DNA of 64,000 nt from Adiantum capillus-veneris (lineage: Eukaryota > Streptophyta > Polypodiopsida > Polypodiales > Pteridaceae): positions 79,690,291 through 79,754,290 of the forward strand of contig CM043948.1 in NCBI GenBank assembly GCA_014529385.2, read 5' to 3'. A program made the position numbers and the translations under genes. The notes beneath the pieces are model-generated. The model searched no databases, was not told the origin of the DNA, and was given only the letters and a program-made list of their open reading frames with translations. Shown piece after piece: positions 1 to 10,786 of this stretch (positions within the stretch are counted from its first letter, which is position 1; the number at the start of each line of letters is the position of its first letter).

Positions 1-2217
1 GGGAAATAGGTTGGACAAGTGGTGGACCTTGAATGTAAATGCCCCATGTACAAAATATCACTCATGCTACTAGAAATAATTTGGTATTAAGGTCCATGTT
101 TCAATGCAGCCTAGCTTGGAAAAGTGGTGGACCTTTGTTTCTCTCTATGTTTCAATAGATTTATCTTGGATAAGTGGTGTACCTTGGAACAAAACCCCCA
201 TGTAAATCATGTCATGGGCATTACAAGTGGTGAGAAAAAATACCATTCAAGCTATAACATTATAGGTTGGACAAGTGGTGGACCTTAACACCTAATTCCT
301 CTTAATATAATGACATAGAGTGGACAAGTGGTGAATCATGAGACCAAACCTACTAGGGATAATAGGTTGGACAAGTGGTGAACCTTGAATGTAAACCCCC
401 CATGTACAAAAAATTATGGGTATTGGGTACTTCAATGGAGCCTAGCAACTTGGAGACATGGTGGAGCTTATTTCTCTCCATGTTTCAATGGAGCCTATCT
501 AGGAGAAACAGTGGAGGTTCCTTCTCTCCATGTTTCAATGGAGCCTAGCTTGGACAAGTGGTGGACCTTTCTTTCTCTATATGTTTTAATAGAGTTAGCT
601 TGGACAAGTGGTGGACCTTGGAATGAAACCCCCATGTAAAACATATCATGGGCATTTCAAGTGGTGAGAAAGGATACTATTTAAAATATAACCTTATAGG
701 CTGAACAAGTGGTGGACTTTAACACATATTTCTTCTTAATATAATGACATAGAGTGTACAAGTGGTGAATCTTGAGACCAAACCACTCTTGCTACTAGGG
801 ATAATAGGTTGGACAAGTGGTGGACCTTGAATGTAAACCCCTCATGTACAAAATTATGGATTTAGGGTATTTCAATGGAGCCTAGCTTGGAGACATGGTG
901 GAGATTGCTTCTCTCAATGTTTCAATGGAACCTATCTTGGAGAAATGGTGGATCATCCTTCTCTCCATGTTTCAATGGAGCCTATCTTGGACAAGTGGTG
1001 GACCTTTGGTTCTCTCTATGTTTTAATGGAGTTAGCTTGGACAAGTGGTGGGTCTTGGAACAAAACCCCTTTGTAAAACATAGCATGGACATTACAAGTG
1101 ATGAGGAAAAATATCATTCAAGATATAACCTTATAGGTTGGAAAAGTGGTGATGGACCTTGACAAGTGGTGAAGGATATCATTTAAGATATACCCTTATA
1201 GGTTGGACAAGTGGTGGACCTTAACACCCAGTTATTCTTAATATAATGACATAGAGTGGATAAGTGGTGAATCTTAAGACCAAATCACTCATGCTACTAG
1301 GTATAATACGTTAGAGAAGTGGTAGACCTTGAATGTAAACACCCCATGTACAAAATATCATGGTTTTAGGGTGTTTCAATGGAGCCTAGAATCTCGGAGA
1401 CATGGTAGATCTTGATTCTTTCCATGTTTGAATGGCACCTATCTTGGAAAAATGATGGAGGTTACTTCTCTCCATACTTCAACGGAGCCTAGCTTTGACA
1501 AGTGGTGAACCTTTGCTTCTCTCTATGTTTGAATAGAGTTAGCTTGGACAAGTGGTGGACCTTTGCTTCTCTCTATGTTTGAATAGAGTTAGCTTGGACA
1601 AGTGGTGGACCTTGGAATGAAACCCCCGTGTAAAACATATCATGGGCATTTCAAGTGGTGAGAAAGGATACCATTTAAGATATAACCTTATAGGTTGGAC
1701 AAGTGGTGGACCTTAATACATAGTTCTTCTTAATATAATGACATAGAGTGTACAAGTGGTGTATCTTGAGACCAAACCACTCGTGCTACTAGGGATCCTA
1801 GCTTGGACAAGTGGTGGACCTTGGAAAAAAGTCCCCCTGTACAACATAGATGAGTTTTTTCATGTTTTAATGGAAGAGAGATTCGACAAATGGTGGAGCT
1901 TGCTTATCTCCATGTGGATTTTAGAACTAGCTTGGACAAGTGGTGGAGCTTTGCTTTTTTACTCTTCATAATACAATGATGTATAGGTTGGTTACATGGT
2001 GAATCTTAAGGCCAAACCTCCCATCTTACTAGAGATGATAGGTTGGACAAGTGGTCAACCTTCTATCATTTCTCCATGCCTATAATTAGACAATTAGTAG
2101 AACTAGCATCTTTCTATGTTGTCTAGAGCTGAGCTTGGACAAGTAGTGGACCTTGCTACTCTCTTCCCTTGGATTATTAGTTTGAAGACTCATTATATAT
2201 ACTTGCTTAGATCTATA
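1..2217 (+). repeat. Satellite-like array, left arm (plus orientation)
   Basis: Tandem, diverged copies of a unit with the core TTGGACAAGTGGTGGACC recur every 50-90 bp. The longer unit (about 430 bp) is the reverse complement of the one seen from 10,855 onward: it has the same ordered landmarks, such as the ATAATGACATAGAGTGG block and the CATGTTTCAATGGAGCC block. Several short open frames cross it, but they are translations of the core in different frames and I do not call them genes. The array starts outside the window. Its inner end (about 2,050-2,217) is homologous to 10,878-11,020 on the other strand. Confidence 0.9.
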
Positions 2218-2939
2218 TAATTACTCATTAGTTAGGTTACAAGTGGGTATGTAATTTGTTAGCCTCAAGGGACTTTGAATATTGAATAGTAAGACCAAGT
2301 GCTGGTTTGAAGATCTTTTGCTTATCTAAACTAGACTCTAACTCAATAATAAGTTTCATAAGTTCCACGAATTGTCCTATCTAGGCTCCAAAAGAGTCTT
2401 AATTGGTTTGTGCTAGATTATAACTTCCTTGATGGGGTAGAATCCTAGAAAAATGAGGCACTATAAGTTTTACCTTAGCTCGAATGGATTTTTCACTTAA
2501 ACTCGACTGCAATTTGGCTATCTAGTCTTTGTCTCGATGGAGTTTAACACTAGATACATAGTAGTGATATTTAAGCTTCATGTCTCTTCACTTGATCGAG
2601 ATATGAGACCATACTTTCAAGGTCACCACTTGTCTTACCTAAAGACCAATGTGAGACATGGGAGCAAGAAAGCTATCCGATATTGTTTTAAGGACTATTA
2701 CATAGGCAATCAATAACTTAAGTAAAGCAAAAAGACCTGGATCTTTCACAATTAATAACTTAAGTAAATCCAAAAAGACTTGGATCTTTGACAGTTTTTT
2801 TCAAACTAAAAAAGCACAATCTCATGCTAACAAAACTATAAATCACAATTGAAAGGTTTGAACAAGAAAAAGATCAACAATCTTAATAAGAAGGATACTT
2901 TTCATTTCATTTGATGATTACAAACTAAAATAAAGTCTC
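2218..2939. other. Unique AT-rich interval, no gene seen
   Basis: No long open frame, RNA gene or tandem structure is visible. One degenerate array core lies near 2,621-2,640. A short direct repeat (CAATTAATAACTTAAGTAAA-like) occurs twice around 2,708 and 2,750. The interval may be 3' flank of the minus-strand gene that follows. Confidence 0.6.
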
Positions 2940-3047
2940 TCAAGAAATTGATAAACAAAAAATGTAGGTGACTGCTTCATTATTTTGAGCAAAAATATCA
3001 AAATCTCTATTGATTGAGCTCCATCTAGTAGTATCCTTTGTAAGATC
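2940..3047 (-). other. Possible 3'-terminal exon of the FCP1-like gene
   Basis: On the minus strand a good acceptor (pyrimidine-rich stretch ending TTCTTGCAG) precedes 3,047, and a GT donor follows the stop codon of the upstream exon at 3,140. This would be a 93-bp intron (3,048-3,140) lying just after the TAA at 3,142-3,144. If it is spliced, this segment is 3' untranslated sequence. The open frame across it resembles nothing I know. Confidence 0.3.
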
Positions 3048-3141
3048 CTGCAAGAAGGAATAAAAAGAAAGATTTGTTAGATACCATGCACATGAGTGTT
3101 CAAGCATGTGTATCAAGAATATATGACATGTCACTAGTACC

Positions 3142-4340
3142 TTAGGGTTGCTTTCTATCCAGCCTTAGAAGATTGTTCTCAGCTTTCACCTTATTTATAT
3201 AAGCCTTTGCTGTGGTTGCCTTCAAAACTCCTTTTGTGTTACAACCCAATTGCCTAGCTAAAGTGGTCAATTGTGACGCCTTCATGCTTTCAATGGGTGT
3301 ACGCTCCTTTGCCAAGATCTCTTGTATTTGGGCTCTTCTCATTTCATTGCGGTGGCTTGTGTCACTTGCATCTTCAATGATAGTTTCATCTCTGTCACCT
3401 TTTGCAGGTGGTATTCTTCTTGTAAAGAACACCTTAGCTGACCAAACATCATTTTTCTGCTTCCAATACTCCATGATTTCTTTGTATTCACTATCATTTG
3501 TCACTATAGGTTGTCCATAACGATTAGAAACAATTAAATCACGCACATCCCTTCTCTCATCAAGCTGAATCAAGTATGGCAGTAGCTCCTCCAAGAGCAT
3601 ATTGTCAACCATCTTCTCAGCATCAAATTGTGGTGGAAAAATGCAATTGTTTGCTAGTGAAATACATCCCTTGTAAGGAGAGTCATCAATAAGCACTGTT
3701 CTTTGTGGATCACATTCAAACCCCATGGCAATTTTGGCTAGAGGCTTGAACATTGCCTCAACGTTTGGATTGTCGGGTCTAAACAATTTTTGAGTTTGAG
3801 CGGTGTAGCAAACATCTTGCGACCAAATTGCAAAGAAAGGCAATGTATCCTCAGCTAAGTTGTTTAGTGCTGCAAGGATTTGATACACATTATTCCTAGT
3901 AGTTGTCGACCAAATTGCAACATTAAACCTTTGTAAAATAGTCTTCAAGAATTGGATGCAACCTGGCCTGAGTATAATATATCTTTTTGAATCCATTTGC
4001 ACTGAGTTGTGGTGTGAGGATGGTTGAGGGGAACGTTTCAACAATAGACCATTTAAATCCAATATAATTGTAAGCATGGATTTCTCAACATCTACGCTAC
4101 ATGACGTAGTACCAATTGGCAATAGCTCGTGAGTGGACTTTTCAGTCTCTTTTGATGTATGTTGCATTTTTGAAGCATCGATTTCTTGGTTCTCATTATT
4201 GGAAGCTTGCTCAAGTTGCACAACACTAGACTCTAGTATAGAAATATCATCCATCTTGGGCACTTTAGAAACCATAGAATCTATGGATTCTATAGTTGTT
4301 GACTGAACCATAGGAGCGTTATCCATCCCAGTTTGTGAAT
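3142..4340 (-). CDS. FCP1-homology (NIF-like) HAD phosphatase exon with SAP-like C-terminus
   Basis: The exon is open for about 400 codons. HAD-fold landmarks are in order: ILDLNGLLL near residue 97 (numbered from the first open codon), LRPG near 129, VAIWSTTTRNN near 146 and VLIDDSPYKG near 221. This is the FCP1/NLI-interacting-factor pattern, a family that dephosphorylates Ser or Thr, classically the RNA polymerase II tail. The usual DxDGT has become DLNGL, so the second Asp is Asn. To my knowledge this variant is frequent in plant members; activity is uncertain. Residues about 356-390 (MKASQLTTLARQLG and on) look like a SAP DNA-binding helix pair. The exon is preceded by an acceptor (TTTTCTTAG at 4,341), so 5' exons may exist; alternatively translation starts at the ATG at 4,326. 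It ends in TAA at 3,142. It sits 640 bp downstream of the SET exon on the same strand. No internal stops, so probably functional or recently so. Confidence 0.72.
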
Positions 4341-4440
4341 CTAAGAAAACACACACACAAATGGTATCTCAAAACCACTAGAATTTTATTCACCATATTT
4401 ATATGTAGAACTCCTAGTAAGAAATTTATTTAAGGTAAAG

Positions 4441-4800
4441 TCGTTGTTAGAATCCTTGCAACCATTTTCAGCATTCGTACACCAAACACCACTTGTCTAA
4501 AATACAATCTACTAACTCAACATTTTCCATCCTACACTTTATTAAAGATGAGTACTTAAAGTGAAAACTAAAAGCCACCCTTGTTGAGGAAACATGGATA
4601 CAAGGTCCACCAAATGTCCAACCTAGACTACAAGAAAATAATTAGAGATTTGGCTTAGATTTGGATTCAAAGGCCACCACTTATTCAAGTAAGATAACTC
4701 CACTTGTTTAAGACAGTAATGTTTGAAGCCCCACCACTTGTCCAACCTAGACATTGATTAAATTTTGGTAAGATTTATCACAAATCTAGAGTAGAATCAA
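4441..4800 (-). repeat. Scattered relics of the CCACCACTTGTCC array
   Basis: Diverged cores occur near 4,487, 4,603, 4,672 and 4,731, all in the same orientation as the main array. They lie between the SET exon and the FCP1-like exon, either intergenic or within a 5' intron of the latter. No coding potential is seen here. Confidence 0.6.
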
Positions 4801-4982
4801 GATTCTATGGCCAAGGTAGTCAAATATGTTAGACAACACACAAAGCATAAGAGCACTCTAGATTCTCGTTGAGCATAAACTAAACAATAATCAAATGTTA
4901 TATTCACTTGAGATTTCATCCATGAAAAATGAAAATGATGCATGTACTTGAGATTTCCATCCATGTACAATACTTTACAATG

Positions 4983-5539
4983 TCAAGTAAAGTTATAGTC
5001 AGCAAACAACTCTTCTCCTGCTTCAACTTGACAAATAGTCTCAATGCATACATGGCCATATTCTTCTGACTTGATGTGTGAAGAGGTGCATTTATGCCAA
5101 GGTGGAAAATTTGGATCAAATGTATAGCGTACGTTGGGACAGACATTTGTACTGTGAGAACTATTTATATAGCCCGACACGTTTCCTTCTTCTACACAAC
5201 CAATAATGTATGATTGATCTTCCTCTTCTTCTATGTTTGGATCCTCTAGAAGAGAATATTTATAAGCTCTTGGAAATATTTTGCATATCTTTTTCCAGTC
5301 TTGAAATCTATACTTATGCCCTCCATAGTTTAGAATAGTCAAACCACTTTCCAGGGTAGTATGCACAAATAGCCCATAACCAGCTCCTTCAATACATGAA
5401 AGTCGCACTTCAAAATCCACACCGTTAATATGGAAAATTACATCTTTGGGAATAGGAAAAGTTGGTGTCCCAAAAGGATCTTCATGCCAATCATAGTGTG
5501 AAATACATCTAGTTTTTATATCACTTAACTCCTTTGTGT
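4983..5539 (-). CDS. SET-domain protein, terminal exon
   Basis: An acceptor (TCTTTTTGCAG) precedes 5,539. The frame stays open to TGA at 4,983, about 185 codons. SET-domain signatures appear in order: GAGYGLFV (N-terminal G-x-G), then GYINSSHSTN...PNV (the pseudoknot NHS/PN region), then GEELFADYNF (the ELxxDY motif with the catalytic-type Tyr) right at the end. SET proteins transfer methyl groups from S-adenosylmethionine to lysines, often of histones. An acidic EEEED insert lies between the motifs. No post-SET cysteines follow the stop, and the coding region ends directly after the domain. Upstream exons are not located; an array of the CCACCACTTGTCC family lies just 5' (5,610-7,640). The family call is firm; the substrate cannot be inferred. 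Confidence 0.68.
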
Positions 5540-5609
5540 CTGCAAAAAGAAGAAAATATTATGCATAAAATAATGACAATATCAAAGAAAGATATCATTA
5601 TTTTATAGT

Positions 5610-7640
5610 CCAATAGGTCCATTGTATGGAAGACTTAGAGTGCCTCTTACATGGTGCCTCCAAGGTTTCCAAAAAATAAAATCATTGGAAAAAAAAGGCC
5701 ACTGTGTCTCCAATCTATTGCCCATTTGAAGCATAGAGAGAACCAAGGTCCACCACTTGTCCAAGCTAGACATGGAGCATTGACACAAGATCCAACACTT
5801 ATCCAAGAACCCTATAGTATATGTGGTAACATGGGATGCATTGATGCAACAAAAGTAGTCTAGCCTCCTCATCCATCTCTTTTTTCTTGTAGCCTAGAGG
5901 GATTAGTTTCAAGGTCTATCACTAGTCAAAAACTACACATAGAACATTGATACAAGGTTCCACCACATGTGAAACCTATCATCTCTAGTAGCATGGATGG
6001 TTTGATATCAAGGTTCATCGCGTGTCCTACCTATACTCTATTGTAGCATATAGATTCTGGTTTGGTGGTACTACACTTGTCCAAACTTGGCTTGTTGTTG
6101 ATATCTGGAGGTAATCAAGGGTCCTCCACTTGTCCAAGTTAGGCATATAAAACAATTGCAAGGTCCACCATGTGTACAACATATGATTGATTATAGCATG
6201 CATGGTCTTATTTCATGGGCAACCATCTTCTCTCCAACATGTGTCCAACCTCGGCTCCATTGAAGCATGGAGAGAAGCAAGGTCCACCACTTATCAAAGC
6301 TATTATTTTCTCCCAGTGCTTTCAAAACCCATAATACGTTGTACATGGGGGGGGGGGGGGGATTCTTGTTTCAAGGTCCACCCTTGGCTAAGATTGGATC
6401 CATTGAAACATAAAGAGAAGCAAGCTCTACCATTTGTCCAAGCTAGGAGCCATTGAAACATGAAAACCCCATAATATGTTGTATACGAGGGGTGTTTTTC
6501 AAGGTCTACCACTTGTCTAAGCTATGGTCCATTGGAACATGGAGAGAAGCAAAGCTCCACCACTTTTCTAAGCTAGGATCCATTGAAACATGGAGAGAAG
6601 CAAGCTCCATTGTTTGTCTAAGCTAGGCTCCATTGGAACAAGGAGAAAACAAGCTCCACCACTTGCCTATTATTGCATAGAGATTCTGGTTTGAAGGTCC
6701 ACCACTTGTCCAACCTTGCCTTCATGTATGGAGATAATCAAGAGTGCAATGCTTCTCTAAGCTAGGGACATAAAAGAGTTTCAAGGTCCACTACATATAC
6801 GATCTATGATGGGTTGTAGCATGGGAGGTTTCATTTTAAGGTTGACCACTTCTCCAGCTCCGCTTGTCCAACCTCAGATCCATTGAAGAATGGAGAATAA
6901 AGGTGTACCAACTCTCCAAAATAGGCAGACAATCTCTATAAAACCCATGAATTGTTAATATATGCTATGCTGTGGAGTTTTGTTTGAAGTTCCACTCCTT
7001 ATCCAAGCTACAATCCATTGAAGCATGGAACTAAGTAAGATATATCTCTAGTCCAAGATAGGATCCATTGAAACATAGAGAGAATCAAGGTCCACCACTT
7101 GTCCAAGCTATGCATGGGTAATTGATATAAGGACCACTACGTTTTCACCTATACTATGCTCTATCATGGATGGTTTCATATCCCACCAATTTTCCAACCT
7201 ATTTAGTAGGTTGTATTATGGGGGTTTGGTTTCAAGGTACTTCACTTGTCTAAGGTGGGTTCCATTGAACCATGGAGAGAAACTATGTCTACCACTTGTC
7301 CGAAATATGCTCCTTTAAAACATAAAAACAAGGTCCACCACTTGTCCAAGCTAAAGTTTCTCTCCATTGAAGCATGGAGAGAAACAAGGTCTACCACCTG
7401 TCCAAAATATGCTCCATTGAAACATAAAAGCAAGGTCCACCACTTGTCCAAGCTAATATAACAAATGGGTGTTGGTTACAAGGTGTACCACACTTGTCTA
7501 AACTAGTCTTCATGCAAGGTCTACCACATGTCCAAGCTATATGAGCTTGTTTTGAAGGTCTACCACACCTCTTGAAATTAGGATCCATGTAAGGTCCACC
7601 TTTTGTCAAGCTATGCATTTAATGAGTACTAAAACTAAGT
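5610..7640 (-). repeat. Inner CCACCACTTGTCC array
   Basis: More than twenty diverged cores in the same orientation as the main array, with linker words such as AGCTAGGATCCATTGAAACATGGAGAGAAGCAA-type segments. It is less regular than the main array. A run of 15 G at 6,347-6,361 seems to be an expansion of the ACATGGGGG word that is part of the normal unit. Short ORFs here are array translations. Confidence 0.85.
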
Positions 7641-8130
7641 AAATTGCAGTACTTAAATACCTTTCCAAGCTCATTAAGATTTTGGTCTCTAAGGCCGGCC
7701 ACCACCACATGTCTAATCTATGCTCTAATTGATTACTTATGCTAGTTCTCAAAGTCCAAACATAAGCTCCCTTCTAGCAAGGTTAGTTTAAATTTAGGCT
7801 CCAGCACCTGTCTAAGCTAGGTTCAATTTATGAAGCATCACCATTTAACCATGCTACGATCTAATGTATCATATCAAGGGGGTATTGATAAAAGGTCCAA
7901 AACTTATTGAGTTCAAGCTCTTAAGTAATTAAGTCTTTGTGAGTATTAAATGTTTTAGTTTTAGTCTACAGATCCACCATTCAAAAACTCAAGTAATTTA
8001 CTATTTACATTCAAACCTTGAATGCTTGAGATAAAAAATACAAGCTCAATCAATACTATATAAAGCAAAATCTAACATTAAGAGTATCAAATCAGTAACA
8101 AGAAACACTAACATGCACAAGAAACTCAAA
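7641..8130. other. AT-rich spacer with array relics
   Basis: Two diverged cores (about 7,696 and 7,803) are the last traces of the array. After about 7,900 the sequence is plain AT-rich. It may include a 3' intron of the ParB-like gene, because a GTATGT donor lies at 8,131-8,136 on the minus strand. No gene is recognised. Confidence 0.45.
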
Positions 8131-8136
8131 ACATAC

Positions 8137-9512
8137 GTGTCTCCATTTCCAAAAAGTCCTCCATTGACAGAGGATGGTGTTGTTGTTGTTCTTCTTCTCT
8201 TTGTGGAGAGCACTCCTCTGTAACAGGCACAATGTCGCCTGATTGCGAAGTGGATTGTTGAAGTCCAGCCCATTTTTCTATATCTTCATGAGACTTAACA
8301 AAGTCTAGCAGCATGGTCTCCATGCTTTTTGCCTCCTCCACACTATCAATTAAGCAGATGACTTCTTTTTTCTGTTGTATTCCTTCTTGTGCAACCAAGG
8401 AGCCATCACCAAAAACATCAACAAGCTTGCGGTCTTCAAAACAATATTACGAATGTAGTGCTTGACCAAAGCTCTTTTTTGGGCCTCCAAATATTGGCAA
8501 ATCTGACATATCGTATCTGCTACTTTGAGAAGAGAACAATCAATTGGCATGGGATGTTCCTCTGATCTTCTTTCTCAGGTCTTCAAATGCATGCCTTGTC
8601 CCAAGAGGCAATAACTGTTAGGAATTGAATTGCTCCTTTGCAAGGAGCTGATGGAAAGTGATGCAATGCACCACAACAATGGTAGCTCAGATTATCTCCC
8701 ATGGCGTGAAAGGCACATTGCAATTTTGTGAAGTTAGTGGAAATCCACAAATGCAAGAAAGACAAATCCAGGATCTGTGACCCTCCAGCAATAGCCAAGA
8801 TCCCATCCAAAGCATTGTTAAATGTCTCCTCCTCACACTTCAAATTGCCTCCAACGTTTTTTTGTCATATCTAAAACACATAAGCCAATAGGCACTTTAT
8901 TATTGAAGTGGCCATCAAGTAGAGATTGCCTTCCATTTGTAGGCTCACCACATAGATTGACCATGGCAAATCTCTAGGCTCAGTTTTCTCCTTTTGAAGG
9001 TGAATTGCCCATTGCATGTATTTATTGCTCCATCTGGAAAAGCCATTTTCTTTGTTCCACGCGTCAAACTAGATCTGATCCATTCCTCGCATAGCATTAA
9101 AATTGTTTTATAAACAACATCATTGATGTTATACATTTGACCACCTCCTCCCAGTCTTTACATGGTGAAGACTCATTCAAATTGTTGAAGCCTTCAAGAA
9201 GTGCATCTTGAATCAATTTGTCTTGCTTCAACTGCTTGATTCGATCATACATGTCAGTTGCATCACCATCCTTTGCACTCTTTGACAGTAAAATCTTCTC
9301 ATCTCTAATCTCTTCTTGAATAGTCTTTACCTCTGATTCCTCAAGGCCACAAAGTATCTAAATACAGTTGTTGGGGGTTTCTTATTCTCCTCTTCTAGAT
9401 TTTCAATGATTTCTATCCAGCAATCATAAACTAAATCAGAGTAGGTGACCATGTGTGCCTGTTTAGCAATCCAACTTGCTGCTGCACTCATTCTTGCCAA
9501 TCGAAGAAAAGC
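8137..9512 (-). pseudogene. 3' part of ParB-like gene; methyltransferase-like region, decayed
   Basis: An acceptor at 9,513-9,514 (TTTCTTTTTAG) opens a coding-like block: a helical, charged region (SAAASWIAKQ..., then many E/K residues, 9,180-9,500), then GILAIAGGSQILDL and SFLHLWIS at 8,740-8,810, and near the 3' end VDVFGDGSLVAQEG at about 8,380-8,415. The order of a GG-x-hydrophobic strand followed late by F-G-x-G-S is reminiscent of N4/N6-type DNA methyltransferases of the permuted class, where the S-adenosylmethionine loop is C-terminal. This is suggestive only. The reading frame changes several times (near 9,360, 8,850, 8,560 and 8,440) and TAA/TGA stops occur, so the copy is broken. 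A GTATGT donor at the 3' edge implies a further exon. Confidence 0.42.
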
Positions 9513-9596
9513 CTAAAAAGAAATAGAGAAATAATTAAACTATTGAGCAGATATTGTTAATTAAACACTATCAAAAAGACAAAGAAAATAACTTAC

Positions 9597-10786
9597 ATCC
9601 CATCCGGCACGAGATGCATGTCCCTCTGCAATTCCACTTGCTGCCTTGGTGGTCGTCCTGAGAAGATCCATTGACTCCGTAAATGTCTCAATATTTGGCT
9701 GTAAGGTTGCTTGACATACAATGCCTGAGCCTCCTCATTTGCAATGGCAGATATAGCAGTTGCAACAAATGGAGGAGCATTCACAACAATGCGAGCCTTT
9801 CTAAATTTATACACGCTAATCAGTCTTTCAAAGATCTCTTTGTTGTTTTGTTCATTGTGAAGCAAAACTTTTGCAGCATAGATTGAATGCTGCCCATCAA
9901 GAATCCAATAATGATAATCTTTAATTTTTTGCTCCTCTACCTCTTCTACTGCCAAAGGAGTCCCCTTCTTTGATTTTGCATTTCGAACAGGCATCAAAAT
10001 ATGCACATGCTGCAGGCTTGGTCGTACTCCGTGAAAATCCAAATAACACACTTTCAGCGTGTTTTTTATCCATAATACGTGCATTATAGTGATCAGGAGC
10101 AAGCCAACAATTTTGAATAGGGATATCAAATTCCCTATATTGGAAAGGAAAATAATTATGTACTTATTCATTCCACCTGTATCTTTTTCTTGTCCTTTCA
10201 TGGCCTCAGCTTCTAAAACATCTGGATCCACAATTCTCATCTTTGACATTGAACCCTCTGTTGATGAGGATGCCAAAGATGCCTTGTCTACATCCAAAAT
10301 GGAACTAGTTCGCTTAGCTTCTACTTTCTGCACTTTTGCTTGCTTCTTTGTGGATGGTGGTCGTGAAGCTTTCACCTTTTTTCGTTGTAGTGTGGCAATG
10401 ATGGAGCTTTGAAGTTGATCTGCTGTGATATTTGGATTTGATTCTGCAAACTTCCATCCTCGAGAAAACATTGTCTCTTCTTTGTTTCTAGACATGCGCT
10501 CCAATGCATATGCTCCTGGAGATAGTTGAAATTCTAGATTCATTGGAACTAGAATGTCAATGCATTCCACCTCTGGATGACTATCAACTACAGAGACAGA
10601 TGCTTCCACAACTTGTCCAACATCTTCAAACAAGCTGTCATTCTCCTTTTTGGCAATAAATAGATGCACCTTATGAAATTGTGCACCCTCTATACCATGT
10701 ATGTCCAAATACCATTTCCTAAGATCATTGCAAGTATAGTCAACTGAGACAGCAACCCTTGCAACCTGTTTTTTGGAGCATCTTTC
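9597..10786 (-). pseudogene. ParB/sulfiredoxin-fold-like (DGQHS) protein, 5' part, frameshifted
   Basis: Preceded by an acceptor (TTTGTTTCAG at 10,787) and closed by a GTAAGT donor at 9,591-9,596; the following intron (9,513-9,596) is 84 bp. The N-terminal half is hydrophilic with a Lys/Arg/Ser-rich stretch (about 10,250-10,400). In one frame, near 10,070-10,130, CWLAPDHYNAR matches the first ParB box (hydrophobic...N-x-R). About 150 bp further, in another frame, YHYWILDGQHSIYAAKVLL matches the second box (DGQHR/DGQHS followed by an Ala-rich helix). ParB-like folds bind or cut DNA or hydrolyse nucleotides. Two or more single-base frame changes (about 10,040-10,170 and about 9,715) and one in-frame TAA break the gene. 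The last codons before the donor make sense only in the shifted frame. The gene is unfamiliar to me in eukaryotes apart from mobile-element contexts. Confidence 0.5.

Noticed and set aside
385-1971. ORFs of 71-95 codons in the left array
   Set aside because: Translations of the array core in different frames (LDKWW, WTSGG, GQVVD); no independent protein signal.
10100-10145. A 40-odd-bp intron in the ParB-like exon
   Set aside because: GT and AG are present, but plant introns are rarely this short; frameshifts explain the frame changes better.
3142-10786. Endogenous giant-virus segment (SET, FCP1-like and ParB-like genes together)
   Set aside because: Spliceosomal-type introns, plant-type motif variants and the absence of any viral core gene argue against it, though related genes occur in large DNA viruses.
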